Shown here: one piece after another, positions 7,597-15,724 of the stretch
Numbering within the stretch: the first letter of the stretch is position 1
Layout of the letters: each line of letters starts with the position of its first letter
Assembly (NCBI RefSeq): GCF_006874585.1
Contig: NZ_CP029767.1
Coordinates: 1 to 45,673, forward strand
Reading direction: 5' to 3'
Source: Sphingomonas sp. IC081
GTDB taxonomy: Bacteria > Pseudomonadota > Alphaproteobacteria > Sphingomonadales > Sphingomonadaceae
DNA length: 45,673 nt
Notes under the pieces: model-generated
Databases searched by the model: none
What the model saw: the letters and a program-made list of their open reading frames with translations, nothing else
Told to the model about the DNA's origin: nothing
Program-made: the position numbers and the translations under genes

Positions 7597-8004
7597 GATC
7601 GTGCAAGGCGGCCAGCGCCCATTTTCCCATCAATACAGGAATAGCCAATCGAAGGACGGCAATCACAATCGCGCGGCATCGATTTCGCGCCCAACAGGAA
7701 TGCCGACGCGACAAGAGGAAGGTCGTTCAAGCCGCAACCACCGAGCCGAATTGAGATGGCAGGCAGCTTTGGAAATGAGATGACGGTGCCGATCACGCCT
7801 CTGCGGCCCTTTGGGCTGGACGCTACGGCCGCGTTCGTCGATGAAAATCGCTATCAGCAAGCACGAACGTGGCCATTTGAGCGCGACGGAAACCGCTTGC
7901 TCCTCTCGGGAGCATCGCGACGCGTAGCGCCGCGTCCGACGGAGCGGCTAAGTGCCTCGGGGTGGGATTTTGTCCTGTGGGTTCGTCTAGGCCGTTCTGC
8001 GCCG
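7597..8004. other. 408-bp stretch without a recognisable gene
   Basis: This lies between the right end of the first Tn3-family element and the second replication-like gene. The plus-strand frame 7756-8031 is open but resembles nothing and would overlap the end of the gene at 8005. I see no convincing repeats or terminators. Confidence 0.5.
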
Positions 8005-8841
8005 TCAGGCGTTAGAGCGTTGGCCGACTAGGCCAACTCCATCTGCCCTTAGATTATATGAATCTAGGAGCGGTTGACCATTTTTTTGAGACTCTTGCTT
8101 CTCGAGCGCAATGGCAAGGCTGTCCAACACCCGGCGCAGACCGTCGTCCTCGATCTCCTCAGCCACCACCTGTCGCGGCGTCCGCCAAAGGCGCATCGTC
8201 TCGATTTCTTCGATGCGGTCGATCTCGCGTTGCACAACATCGTCGGGGAGCGGAACGGGACGCAGGAAGCGCGGAAGAAATCGAGCAAGCCGATTGGGAA
8301 AGCTCATGCGATAGACGTTCGACGTCTGCGCATTGCGGGCCTTGGGACGATCAGCGGGCGGATCGATCGGCACGCAGCGGCGCTGCTTCTCGATCAAGCC
8401 CATCGTGGCGAGGATCGAAAGGCCCCGCCCGACGCTCGCACGAGACAGGCCGCTTGCAGCCTCGATCCACTCCCAGGTCGGAAACACCTTGCCAGCGCAC
8501 GTCCGGGCCAAGGTGGTAAGCTGCTCGAACACGCGCACGGCTGCCGGCGTTATCAGCGTCACAAGCCGCTCGTCTTCGGTGAGTTGTCGCCCCTCGGCGC
8601 GCGCCAGCCTGCGCACGGCATTCTTGCGCTTCAGCAGCTCGACGGCCTTCTTGTAGAGCCGGTCGGTCTCGCCTTTGGCATAGCTATAGAAGAAGTCGTC
8701 CTCGAACGTGCCCGCCTTGCGGCTGTTCGGGTGGACATGCGCCCGTGTCGGATTTGCAGACCCCGATCGCGATCGTGGGCGCGCCCGCTCGATGCGGTCG
8801 AGCGCCATGAAGCTCGCCTTCGCGAGTGAAACAGCTCCCAT
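8005..8841 (-). CDS. Winged-helix protein, probable second replication initiator
   Basis: A 278-residue protein. After a basic leader, a conserved-looking block FFYSYAKGETDRLYKKAVEL (about residues 50-70) is followed by a helix-turn-helix region at about 115-150 (TWEWIEAASGLSRASVGRGL, then SILATMGLIEKQ). A Pro/Arg-rich linker and an acidic helical C-terminus complete it. The start at 8841 is preceded by GGGGACGGAAG. I do not recognise a named family with certainty. However, five 19-bp direct repeats with the look of iterons lie 270-400 bases upstream (9114-9239), and proteins of this design in sphingomonad plasmids are annotated as replication or HTH proteins. I therefore infer a second replicon. 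A transcription regulator is the alternative. Confidence 0.6.
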   Translation of the reverse strand: MGAVSLAKASFMALDRIERARPRSRSGSANPTRAHVHPNSRKAGTFEDDFFYSYAKGETDRLYKKAVELLKRKNAVRRLARAEGRQLTEDERLVTLITPAAVRVFEQLTTLARTCAGKVFPTWEWIEAASGLSRASVGRGLSILATMGLIEKQRRCVPIDPPADRPKARNAQTSNVYRMSFPNRLARFLPRFLRPVPLPDDVVQREIDRIEEIETMRLWRTPRQVVAEEIEDDGLRRVLDSLAIALEKQESQKNGQPLLDSYNLRADGVGLVGQRSNA

Positions 8842-8954
8842 CTTCCGTCCCCTTCGTGGGGCCGGGACCAGGCAAAACTAGAGCGTGGCGCGAAGCGCGC
8901 TCCCTTGAACCAAGGCTCGGGAACGAGTATGAGGGGGGTGTCTTACGTCCCGAT

Positions 8955-9011
8955 CGATGCTTGCAGGCATCGCTCATCACGTTCCAGGGTGCCCGGCCTT
9001 CGTGCCGGGCA
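8955..9011. repeat. Two hairpins upstream of the second replication-like gene
   Basis: CGATGC-TTGCAG-GCATCG lies at 8955-8972, and TGCCCGGC-CTTCGT-GCCGGGCA at 8990-9011. Both are perfect stems in the 270-bp leader between the gene at 8841 and the direct repeats. They may be part of an antisense RNA or attenuator controlling the gene, or of the origin. Confidence 0.4.
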
Positions 9012-9113
9012 TTCGTTTATGTGGTCACGGCCGCTCCCTGATGGCCGATCGCAGAATGCTCCCGGCACTCCGATATTTTTGGCGAATTACGCGGAGGGGC
9101 GAAACAGTTGAAG

Positions 9114-9239
9114 TTCGTGCTTTCGACGACCGACTCCAACAAAAGTTCGTGCTTTCGCTGACCGTTGCCGATCGCGTTCGTGCTATTGGCGACCGCGCTT
9201 CGTGCTTTGGCCGACCCTACTTCGTGCTATCGCTGACCG
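9114..9239 (+). other. Five 19-bp direct repeats, candidate second origin
   Basis: Units begin at 9114, 9146, 9177, 9199 and 9221 and follow TTCGTGCTWTSGNYGACCG. They are imperfect copies of one another, spaced 32, 31, 22 and 22 bp, close to whole helical turns. The cluster ends 50 bp before a Tn3-family end at 9290. Its position next to a winged-helix gene matches an iteron origin and differs in sequence from the iterons at 565-697. Confidence 0.7.
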
Positions 9240-9289
9240 AAGGGCGGCAACGCCGCTTAGTTGATTCGCGAAGTCGAACTGATGAAGAG

Positions 9290-9327
9290 GGGGTGACTAC
9301 ACGAAAGTGACGTATCTGCACGGTAAG
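9290..9327 (+). repeat. 38-bp Tn3-family inverted repeat
   Basis: This 38-mer starts GGGGTGACTACACGAAAG and ends GCACGGTAAG, the standard GGGG...TAAG form. An identical copy lies at 36724-36761, and a copy in the opposite orientation, differing at one position, lies at 38949-38986. It is the tip of the element whose tnpA remnant follows at 9347. Confidence 0.9.
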
Positions 9328-9869
9328 GGCGAACGGATAGCGAACGTCATGCGGCTAACAGGGAGCTGACGGCGCGCAGCGGTCGCAACGCATCCGGATC
9401 GGGCCGATCATCGACATTCCAGCTATAATCACCGGTCAGCGAAATATGCTCCCAGCCCAAGGGTGCGATGTGGCGGGCGATCTCATCGGGCGTGCCGATG
9501 TCCGCCAGCGCCATTTCGAGATAGCGGGTGTTCCACAAGATGATGGCGGCGACGAGCAGATTGAGGCCGGAGGCACGATAGGTCTGGTTCTCGAACCGAC
9601 GATCGCGCAGTTCGCCTAGCTGGTTGAAGAAGATCGCGCGGGCGAGCGCGTTGCGGGCCTCGCCCTTGTTGAGGCCCGCCTGGGTGCGCCGGCGCAGATC
9701 GATGTCGCGCAGCCAGTCGAGCATGAAAATCGAGCGTTCGAGGCGGCCCAGTTCGCGTAGCGCGAGGGCCAGTCCGTTCTGTCGCGGATAGGCGGACAGG
9801 CGGCGCAGCATCGCCGAAGCAGTGACGGTGCCGGTGCGGATCGACGTGGCGAACCGCAGCAGTTCGTCC
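9290..9869. repeat. 580-bp direct repeat, copy 1
   Basis: This copy runs from the Tn3-family end through the 3' part of its tnpA and appears identical to 36724-37303. Copy 2 stops where IS6100 begins. The two copies are in the same orientation, 27.4 kb apart, and enclose the third transposon, the mob module and the whole EPS locus. Confidence 0.88.
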
Positions 9870-10729
9870 CAATGCGTCGCGACATGACCCAATGCGATCG
9901 GCTCGGCTGTCATGCCGGTAAGCAAAGGGCCGGATTCCTGGCCCGGAAGAAGGTGCAAACGACGCTCTTTGATGTCGCGCAGGCGCGGTGCGAAGCGGTA
10001 GCCGAAGAAGGGCATGAGGCCGAATACATGGTCCGATGCCCCGCCCGTATCGGTGTAGTGCTCCTCGATCGTCAGGCCGGTCTGGTGATACAGCAAGCCA
10101 TCCAGCACATAGGGCGCTTCGCCAGCGGTTGCCGCGATCACCCGACTTGCGAAGGGGTCATATCGATCCGAGACATGGGTGTAGAAGGCGACGCCCGGTT
10201 CGTTGCCGCTGCGCGCGTTGATATCGCCGATCGCGGCCCCACGGCCCCCGGCATGAAATTGCTGTCCGTCGCTCGACGAAGTGGTGCCGTCTCCCCACAG
10301 CGCGGCGATCGGCATGGCGCGATGGGCGTCGATCAGCCTTCCCAGCGCTTCGCCATAGGCTGCCTCGCTGATGTGCCAGTCGTGAAGATGGGCGAGCTGG
10401 CGCAGACTTGCGCCCCGGCAGGTTTCCGCCATGCGTGTGAGGCCGAGATTGATGCCATCGGCGAGGATGACCGTGAGCAGCGCATTGCGATCGTCGGCTT
10501 CCCGGCCCGAACGACGATGGATGAAGCATTCGCTGAACCCAGTCCAGGCATCGACCTCCAGCAGAAGATCGGTGATCTTCACGCGCGGCAGTCGATCATA
10601 GGCGGCGCGACGGGCAATCTCGGTGGCGGGCGGTGTTGCCGCTTTCAGCGGCGAGATGACGAGGCCGTTTTCGTCAAGCCTGACCTGAGGCAGCTCGCCC
10701 TGTCGGGCGAGGACCGTCACCTGTTGGCG
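9347..10729 (-). pseudogene. tnpA: 3' half of a Tn3-family transposase gene
   Basis: The 457-residue open frame covers the C-terminal half of a transposase of about 990 residues. It retains the whole catalytic core: D151 (TSSSDGQQF), D224 (EHYTDTGGASDHVF) and E354 (NKGEARNALARAIFF), numbered in the fragment. The N-terminal half, needed for end recognition, is missing because the third Tn3-family element abuts at 10730. The missing half is not found beyond that element's other end at 15301, so insertion was followed by deletion. The gene ends 20 bases from its own 38-bp repeat at 9290. The surviving frame could still make a truncated protein from a GTG at 10718-10720, but without its DNA-binding part it is expected to be inactive. 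Confidence 0.88.
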
Positions 10730-10807
10730 TCACCTCAAGGTTTGTTCGCCAGACAACGATTTTATGGACATAAAGGGAACGAAGGTGTGACTGGGCGAAC
10801 CATCTGC

Positions 10808-11092
10808 TCAGATCAAAGCGAGTTCGACCCTGCGCCCTACGACAGCTGCCGCGCGCTGAAGGGTTTCGATGGTGACATTGCCATCAGCGGGATCAAGCAC
10901 GCGGTCAACCTGGGTTCTGCTGGTGTGCATTAATAGCGCCAGTCGTTTCTTGCTAAGCTTGCGCTCACGCATTGCCTCAGCGAGCTGCCAGGCAATGACT
11001 TCCTTGATGGCCTTGGCCTGAAATTCGGCGAGAACACCTTCCTCCGCAAGGAAGCTGTCTAGCGTCGGGCCGCGATGTTTGTTCTCAGCCAT
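10808..11092 (-). CDS. XRE-type antitoxin of a RelE/HigB-like pair
   Basis: 94 residues starting MAENKHRGPTLDSFL. A helix-turn-helix spans about residues 45-80 (KLSKKRLALLMHTSRTQVDR), and the C-terminus ERLAVV-like segment ends GRRVELALI. The ATG at 11090-11092 overlaps the end of the toxin gene by 8 bases, giving the toxin-first order common in HigBA and Gp49-type systems. It should neutralise the upstream toxin and, with it, bind the palindrome at 11451-11470. The pair sits inside a Tn3-family transposon beside its resolvase, a known niche for such modules, where it may stabilise the transposon-bearing replicon. Confidence 0.85.
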   Translation of the reverse strand: MAENKHRGPTLDSFLAEEGVLAEFQAKAIKEVIAWQLAEAMRERKLSKKRLALLMHTSRTQVDRVLDPADGNVTIETLQRAAAVVGRRVELALI

Positions 11093-11441
11093 TTTCAACC
11101 TCTTTCTGCCGCTTGCGAGCCAATTCCAAATCTGCCGCAGGCGTCTTCTGCGACTTCTTGATGAACCCATGCAGCGCATACAGCTCGCCTTGATGAAAGC
11201 AGAACAATACGCGACTGATCGTGCCGTCAGGCAAGAACGTCCGTACTTCGAACAAGCCCTTGCCCATGGGGCGGACCAGCGGCATTCCGGCCGGCCAGCG
11301 AAACTGGACCCGCTGCAAGTCCTGGCCAATCTCGCGGCGATTGACTTCGGGGAGGCCGAGCAACCAGTCGCGAACGGGTACATTACCTGCATCGGTCTGG
11401 TAGAACACCAGCTCGATGCGTTGTGCTGCCCCTGATTTCAT
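11085..11441 (-). CDS. RelE/HigB-like toxin (phage Gp49-type)
   Basis: A 118-residue protein. The start at 11439-11441 (MKSGAAQRIELVF) was chosen because the longer frame upstream runs through the operator and resolvase end. Conserved features include VPVRDWLLGLPEVNRREIG near the N-terminus, PLVRPMGKGLFEVRT in the middle, and the segment TISRVLFCFHQGELYALHGF followed by KKSQKTP, as in PF05973-type toxins, which act as ribosome-dependent or free mRNA interferases. The last helix is basic. It is translated just ahead of the overlapping antitoxin. A perfect ATGCAC/GTGCAT palindrome lies 9-28 bases upstream as the probable autoregulatory site. Confidence 0.85.
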   Translation of the reverse strand: MKSGAAQRIELVFYQTDAGNVPVRDWLLGLPEVNRREIGQDLQRVQFRWPAGMPLVRPMGKGLFEVRTFLPDGTISRVLFCFHQGELYALHGFIKKSQKTPAADLELARKRQKEVENG

Positions 11442-11450
11442 GGCCGCCAC

Positions 11451-11470
11451 ATGCACTATATAAGGTGCAT
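11451..11470. promoter_or_regulatory. Palindromic operator of the toxin-antitoxin pair
   Basis: ATGCAC-TATATAAG-GTGCAT has perfect 6-bp arms around an AT-rich centre that could also hold the -10 element. It sits between the toxin start (11441) and the resolvase stop (11473) and fits autoregulation by the antitoxin complex. Confidence 0.6.
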
Positions 11471-11472
11471 AG

Positions 11473-12075
11473 TCAAGCCGCTTCCGGCCTGGTGGTAATG
11501 CCCGTGGCCTGCCGGCCGAGAGTGCGATAGACGGTCGGGCGCGAAATCGAGAACAGTTCGGCAAGGTCGCTGATGGCGTAATCGCCGGTGTCGTACATCC
11601 GCCGCAACTCCTTCTGCTGCCGCTCTGACAGCTTTGGCTTCTTGCCGCGCAGTTTCCCCTTGGCACGGGCGACGGCCATGCCCTCGCGAGTCCGCATCCT
11701 GATCAGATCGGCTTCGAATTCCGCGAAGGTGGCAAGGATGTTGAAGAACAACTTGCCCATGGGGTCAGCAGGATCATGGACACTGGCGCCAATCTGCAAC
11801 TTCACGCCGCGCGCAGTCAGTTGGTCGCCTATCGACCGTGCATCAAGGACGGAACGGGCAAGGCGATCGAGCTTGGGCACCACCAACGTGTCGCCCTTGC
11901 GGACCGCCGCCAATGCCTGATCCAACCCGGGACGCGCACGATTGGTGCCGGTGAAGCCGTGGTCGGTATAGATCCGGTCCGGCGCAACCCCGAGCCGAGT
12001 CAGGACTTCGCACTGCGCGGAGAGGTCTTGTTTGTCCGTTGAGCAGCGGGCGTAGCCGATCAGGGTGTGGGTCAT
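11473..12075 (-). CDS. tnpR: Serine resolvase of the third Tn3-family element
   Basis: A 200-residue resolvase. It has the catalytic N-terminus TLIGYARCSTDKQDLSAQ, PKLDRLARSVLDARSI, and the GKLFFNILATFAEFEADLI dimer helix. A basic linker (KGKLRGKKPKL) leads to a C-terminal helix-turn-helix (ISDLAELFSISRPTVYRTL). Length is standard. It is divergent from tnpA, with a 200-bp gap that contains a res-like dyad at 12183-12210. It resolves cointegrates formed by the TnpA at 12276 and normally represses both genes. The toxin-antitoxin pair lies just downstream on the same strand. Confidence 0.92.
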   Translation of the reverse strand: MTHTLIGYARCSTDKQDLSAQCEVLTRLGVAPDRIYTDHGFTGTNRARPGLDQALAAVRKGDTLVVPKLDRLARSVLDARSIGDQLTARGVKLQIGASVHDPADPMGKLFFNILATFAEFEADLIRMRTREGMAVARAKGKLRGKKPKLSERQQKELRRMYDTGDYAISDLAELFSISRPTVYRTLGRQATGITTRPEAA

Positions 12076-12182
12076 TCGGAATTTGTATCGTATATGGCAC
12101 CCTCAATGCAAAACAAATCGGACCATTCAAATGAGACAATTAAATCGAAGCGATGCCGTGTGTGGGCAACGCTGCCATCAGA

Positions 12183-12210
12183 TGTCCGGTAGAGGATCGT
12201 CTATCGGACA
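12183..12210. promoter_or_regulatory. Putative res subsite of the third Tn3-family element
   Basis: TGTCCG-g-TAGA and TCTA-t-CGGACA form a 28-bp interrupted dyad around GGATCG, in the gap between the divergent tnpR and tnpA genes. A 28-bp dyad is the usual size of the crossover subsite of Tn3-family res regions. Confidence 0.55.
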
Positions 12211-12275
12211 GTGCGCTCCTTCGCATTGGCGGACCCATGCGTTAAACTGACGCGACGAATCGGTTGGAGGGTAAA

Positions 12276-15245
12276 TTGGCAAGACGGCGGCTCCTGACCG
12301 ATCGTGAGCGCCGATGCTTATTCGAGCCGCCGACCGACGAAATCACGATCATCGCCAACTACACGCTGTCCCCTGACGACATCGAGGTGATTGGCAGACG
12401 TTACGGCGCGCCGAACAGACTTGGCCTCGCAAGTCACATTGCCCTGATGCGCCATCCTGGTTTCGGTTTGTCGGCAAGCAATGCCGTACCCGTTCCCATT
12501 CTGCATTATCTTGCCGCTCAGCTGAACGTCGATCCGACAGTGCTCACCACCTACGGTCAGCGCCCGCAGACCCGAAACGACCATGCCGAAATCGTCGCCG
12601 GCTATCTGGGGCTGCGCCCTTTCCGCCGCTTGGACATCCCCCTCGCACTGGAACTGGCAGAAACTGCCGCGCGCTACACGGACCGCGGCGAACCCATCGT
12701 TCGTGCACTGCTCGAAGGGCTCAAGGACAGGCGCTTTATCCTGCCGGCACCGGACACGTTGGAGCGGGCCGGTCTTGCCGGGCGTGCTCGCGCGCGCAGA
12801 GCGGCGGCCGCCGCGCTCATTGAGACGCTGGATTCCAACAAGATCGCGCACCTCGACGACCTGCTCGTCAACAATTCCGATTTCGGGATGACACCCTTGG
12901 CTTGGCTGCGGGCCTACGATGAAGCGCCAAATGCAGCGAACATCAATGGCCTCCTGGAGCGGTTGCGGTTTGTGCGTGCTATTGGCATCGACCCCGCTGT
13001 CGGCACGGCGATCCCCGAATTCCGCTTCGCCCAATTTGTTCGCGAAGGAGGCGTGGCCCCGGCCTTTCTGCTTTCCGACTATGGCCTCAACCGCCGCCGG
13101 GCAACGCTGGCGGCAGCCGTCGTCGACCTGGAAGCCCGGCTCGCCGATCACGCGATCCAGATGTTCGACCGTCTGATCGGCGGCATGTTCTCGCGTGCCA
13201 AGCGGGGCAAAGAGAGGCGCTATCAGGACAGCATCCAGTCCGTTGGCCAGCTGATGCGATTGTTCGGTGCGACGATTTCGGCCCTCGACGAAGCCGTCCA
13301 ACACGGTGGCGATCCGCTCGAGCTGATCGATGAAATGGTAGGCTGGCACAAGCTGGTCGCCGCAAGGGCCCAGGTCGACGCGTTGGCCAATCTCGCGGGC
13401 GAAGATGCATTGGTCGCAGCAACCGAGCGCTACGCAACGTTGCGCCGGTTCAGCCCGGCCTTCTTCGAGGCGTTCTCATTCAAGGCGTCCGGCAGTCGGT
13501 CGCAGTTGATCAAGGCCATCGACATCATCAAGGATGCCAACCAGCGCAAGGCTCGCCAACTTCCGGACAACGCGCCGCTTCCATTCCCGAGCCGCAAATG
13601 GAAGCAGATCATTACTAGCGGCGGGCGCATTGATCGTCGGCTATATGAAACCGCAGTTGCCGCCACCTTGCGCGATGGCTTGCGCGCCGGCGATGTGTGG
13701 GTCGAGGGCAGCCGCAGCTATCAGCGCTTCGATGCCTATCTGCTGAGCCGCCGCGACACAGCGAAAGCCCTGGAGCAGCTTGCCTTCGAAACCAATGCCC
13801 AGGCCTACCTTGCCGAGCGCGGCAGAACGCTCGACTGGCGGTTGAGGCGCTTTGCAAAGCAGCTGAAGGGCGGAAAACTCGAAGGCGTGTCACTGGAACG
13901 CGACCGATTGAAGATCCAGCAAATGCCGCCGATCACTCCGCTCGAAGCCGAAACGCTGGACCGCCGGCTCGACGGGCTATTGCCGCGCGTCAGGATAACC
14001 GAGCTGCTGGTCGAGGTGGCCGAACGCACGGGCTTTCTGTCCGCGTTTCGCGACCTGCGATCCGGCAAGGAGCATGACAACCCGAATGCCGTGCTCGCGG
14101 CCATCCTGGCGGACGGTACGAATCTGGGGCTTGAGCGCATGGCCAATGCCAGCGAGGGCGTGAGCTATGCCCAGATCGCCTGGACCCACAACTGGTACCT
14201 GTCGCCCGAAAATTACCAGCAGGCGCTTCAGACAATAGTCGCGGCCCATCATCGCCTCCCGTTCGCTCGCCACTGGGGATCTGGAACCAGTTCGTCATCC
14301 GATGGCCAGTTTTTCCGCTCTGGAAGAAGCCGGTCCGGCGCCGCCGAGATCAATGCCAAATATGGTGCCGATCCGGGGGTGAAGATATATTCGCATCTAT
14401 CCGACCATTTTGCATCTTACGGCTCACGGATCATGTCCGCGACCGCAGGTGAAGCCCCCTATGTGCTCGACAGCCTTGTCCTTGGCGCTGAGCAACTCCC
14501 GTTGCACGAACACTATACCGATACCGGCGGCGCAAGCGACCATGTGTTCGCGCTGTGTCATTTATTGGGCTTCCGGTTCGTACCGCGTCTGCGCGACATC
14601 GCCGATCGCAAGCTCGCTTCCATCCTGGCCCCGTCGACCTATCAGGGCATCGAATGCCTGATGGGACGCCCAATCAAGGTTGGCGCGATCGAGGCCGATT
14701 GGGATGATATCGTTCGGATCGTGGCATCGATCAAGGATGGCACCGTCGCCCCATCTGTCATCATGCGGAAACTCGCGGCCTACAAACGGCAGAACAAGCT
14801 GGATTTTGCGCTTGCCGAACTCGGCCGGATCGAGCGCACGCTGTTTACCCTCGACTGGTTAGAACAGCCCGCGCTGCGGCGAGCATGTCAGGCGGGTCTG
14901 AACAAGGGCGAAGCGCGCCACACCCTGGCAGCGGCCATCTACACCAACCGTCAGGGACGATTCACGGACCGAAGCCTTGAAAACCAAGAGTATCGCGCCT
15001 CTGGCCTCAATCTACTAATTGCCGCGATTGCCTATTGGAACACGCTCTATCTCGATCGGGCCATGCAGCACCTCATTGCCACCGATGCCGAATTTGACCC
15101 GGCACTCCTCGCCCATCTTTCGCCGATGGGCTGGGCGCACATCAGCCTTACCGGCGATTATCTTTGGGACCAGGCCATGCGTGTTCCTATGGGCGAATTT
15201 CGGCCGCTGAACGACCCCTTGGCGCGGCTCAAGCTCGTAGCATGA
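12276..15245 (+). CDS. tnpA: Tn3-family transposase, complete
   Basis: I choose the TTG at 12276 as the start because GGAGG at 12266-12270 is spaced correctly and the protein then begins with the family-like ARRRLLTDRERRCLFEPP. It has 989 residues, full length. The catalytic residues are D676 (SSSSDGQFF), D749 (EHYTDTGGASDHVF) and E879 (NKGEARHTLAAAIY). The N-terminal end-recognition domain (YTLSPDDIEVIGRRYGAPNR) is present. No frameshift is seen, so it should be active on the 42-bp ends that flank it. It is clearly related to the fragment at 9347-10729 but distinct from it in sequence, and more distant from the transposase at 3606. Confidence 0.93.
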   Translation: MARRRLLTDRERRCLFEPPTDEITIIANYTLSPDDIEVIGRRYGAPNRLGLASHIALMRHPGFGLSASNAVPVPILHYLAAQLNVDPTVLTTYGQRPQTRNDHAEIVAGYLGLRPFRRLDIPLALELAETAARYTDRGEPIVRALLEGLKDRRFILPAPDTLERAGLAGRARARRAAAAALIETLDSNKIAHLDDLLVNNSDFGMTPLAWLRAYDEAPNAANINGLLERLRFVRAIGIDPAVGTAIPEFRFAQFVREGGVAPAFLLSDYGLNRRRATLAAAVVDLEARLADHAIQMFDRLIGGMFSRAKRGKERRYQDSIQSVGQLMRLFGATISALDEAVQHGGDPLELIDEMVGWHKLVAARAQVDALANLAGEDALVAATERYATLRRFSPAFFEAFSFKASGSRSQLIKAIDIIKDANQRKARQLPDNAPLPFPSRKWKQIITSGGRIDRRLYETAVAATLRDGLRAGDVWVEGSRSYQRFDAYLLSRRDTAKALEQLAFETNAQAYLAERGRTLDWRLRRFAKQLKGGKLEGVSLERDRLKIQQMPPITPLEAETLDRRLDGLLPRVRITELLVEVAERTGFLSAFRDLRSGKEHDNPNAVLAAILADGTNLGLERMANASEGVSYAQIAWTHNWYLSPENYQQALQTIVAAHHRLPFARHWGSGTSSSSDGQFFRSGRSRSGAAEINAKYGADPGVKIYSHLSDHFASYGSRIMSATAGEAPYVLDSLVLGAEQLPLHEHYTDTGGASDHVFALCHLLGFRFVPRLRDIADRKLASILAPSTYQGIECLMGRPIKVGAIEADWDDIVRIVASIKDGTVAPSVIMRKLAAYKRQNKLDFALAELGRIERTLFTLDWLEQPALRRACQAGLNKGEARHTLAAAIYTNRQGRFTDRSLENQEYRASGLNLLIAAIAYWNTLYLDRAMQHLIATDAEFDPALLAHLSPMGWAHISLTGDYLWDQAMRVPMGEFRPLNDPLARLKLVA

Positions 15246-15328
15246 CCAGTGTTCTCGAAATGTCCGTGAAATCGTTGTCTGGCGCACAAACCTTGAGGTG
15301 ATGCCATATCCCCCAGACCACGGTTTTC

Positions 15329-15724
15329 GTGCTGCCGGATCACCCACGCGCGCCCAAGCGCAAGCGGGCGAGCATCAAGCCCATGCGGCTCGATGACGAT
15401 GAGCTGGCGGCGATCGAGGCGGCCGCCGATCGCTACGGGCTGACCTTTTCCTCGTTTGTGCGCGCCGCGTCATTGTCGGCCGCCCAGGGCAAAGGGCTGG
15501 CGGGCCTGCCGATCCGCAGCGTGCGGCGCAAGCCCGTGGACCGGGAGATGTTGGCCCGTGTGCTCGGGCAGCTCGGCAAGATCGGCAACAACCTCAACCA
15601 GCTCGCCAAGAACGGCTATTCCGGGCTCGATCCTGCCGAGCGGGCGCAGGTGGCCGAGGTGCTTGGTGAAATTCGTGCGCTCGCGCCGCAGATCATGGAC
15701 GCGCTTGGGAAGGGCGGGCCATGA
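15329..15724 (+). CDS. mobC: MobC-like relaxosome accessory protein
   Basis: 131 residues with a ribbon-helix-helix-like beginning (IKPMRLDDDELAAIEAAADR, then YGLTFSSFVRAASL) and the MobC signature region MLARVLGQLGKIGNNLNQLA followed by a helical ending. Family knowledge: such proteins bind oriT and help the relaxase open the DNA. The stop overlaps the relaxase start (ATGA at 15721), so the two are translationally coupled. The GTG start at 15329 lies only 28 bases from the right end of the third Tn3-family transposon. The original promoter, the oriT and perhaps the true start may therefore have been lost. Confidence 0.78.
   Translation: MLPDHPRAPKRKRASIKPMRLDDDELAAIEAAADRYGLTFSSFVRAASLSAAQGKGLAGLPIRSVRRKPVDREMLARVLGQLGKIGNNLNQLAKNGYSGLDPAERAQVAEVLGEIRALAPQIMDALGKGGP

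Larger units (their letters stand above)
10730..15301. mobile_element. Complete Tn3-family transposon with a toxin-antitoxin passenger
   Basis: The ends 10730-10771 and 15260-15301 are 42-bp inverted repeats matching at 39 positions (TCACCTCAAGGTTTGT at the tip, then CGCCAGACAACGATTT). The 4572-bp element carries antitoxin, toxin and resolvase genes on the minus strand, a res-like region, and a full transposase on the plus strand. No 5-bp target duplication is seen, and the tnpA fragment to its left has no continuation to its right. One side was therefore rearranged after insertion. Confidence 0.85.

Noticed and set aside
7756..8031. A 91-codon plus-strand frame after the first Tn3-family element
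   Set aside because: No family, no clear ribosome binding site, and it overlaps the end of the better supported gene at 8005.
9114..9239. Possible CRISPR array
   Set aside because: The five units are 19 bp with only 3-13 bp between them, imperfect, and next to an initiator-like gene. They fit iterons, and no cas gene is present.
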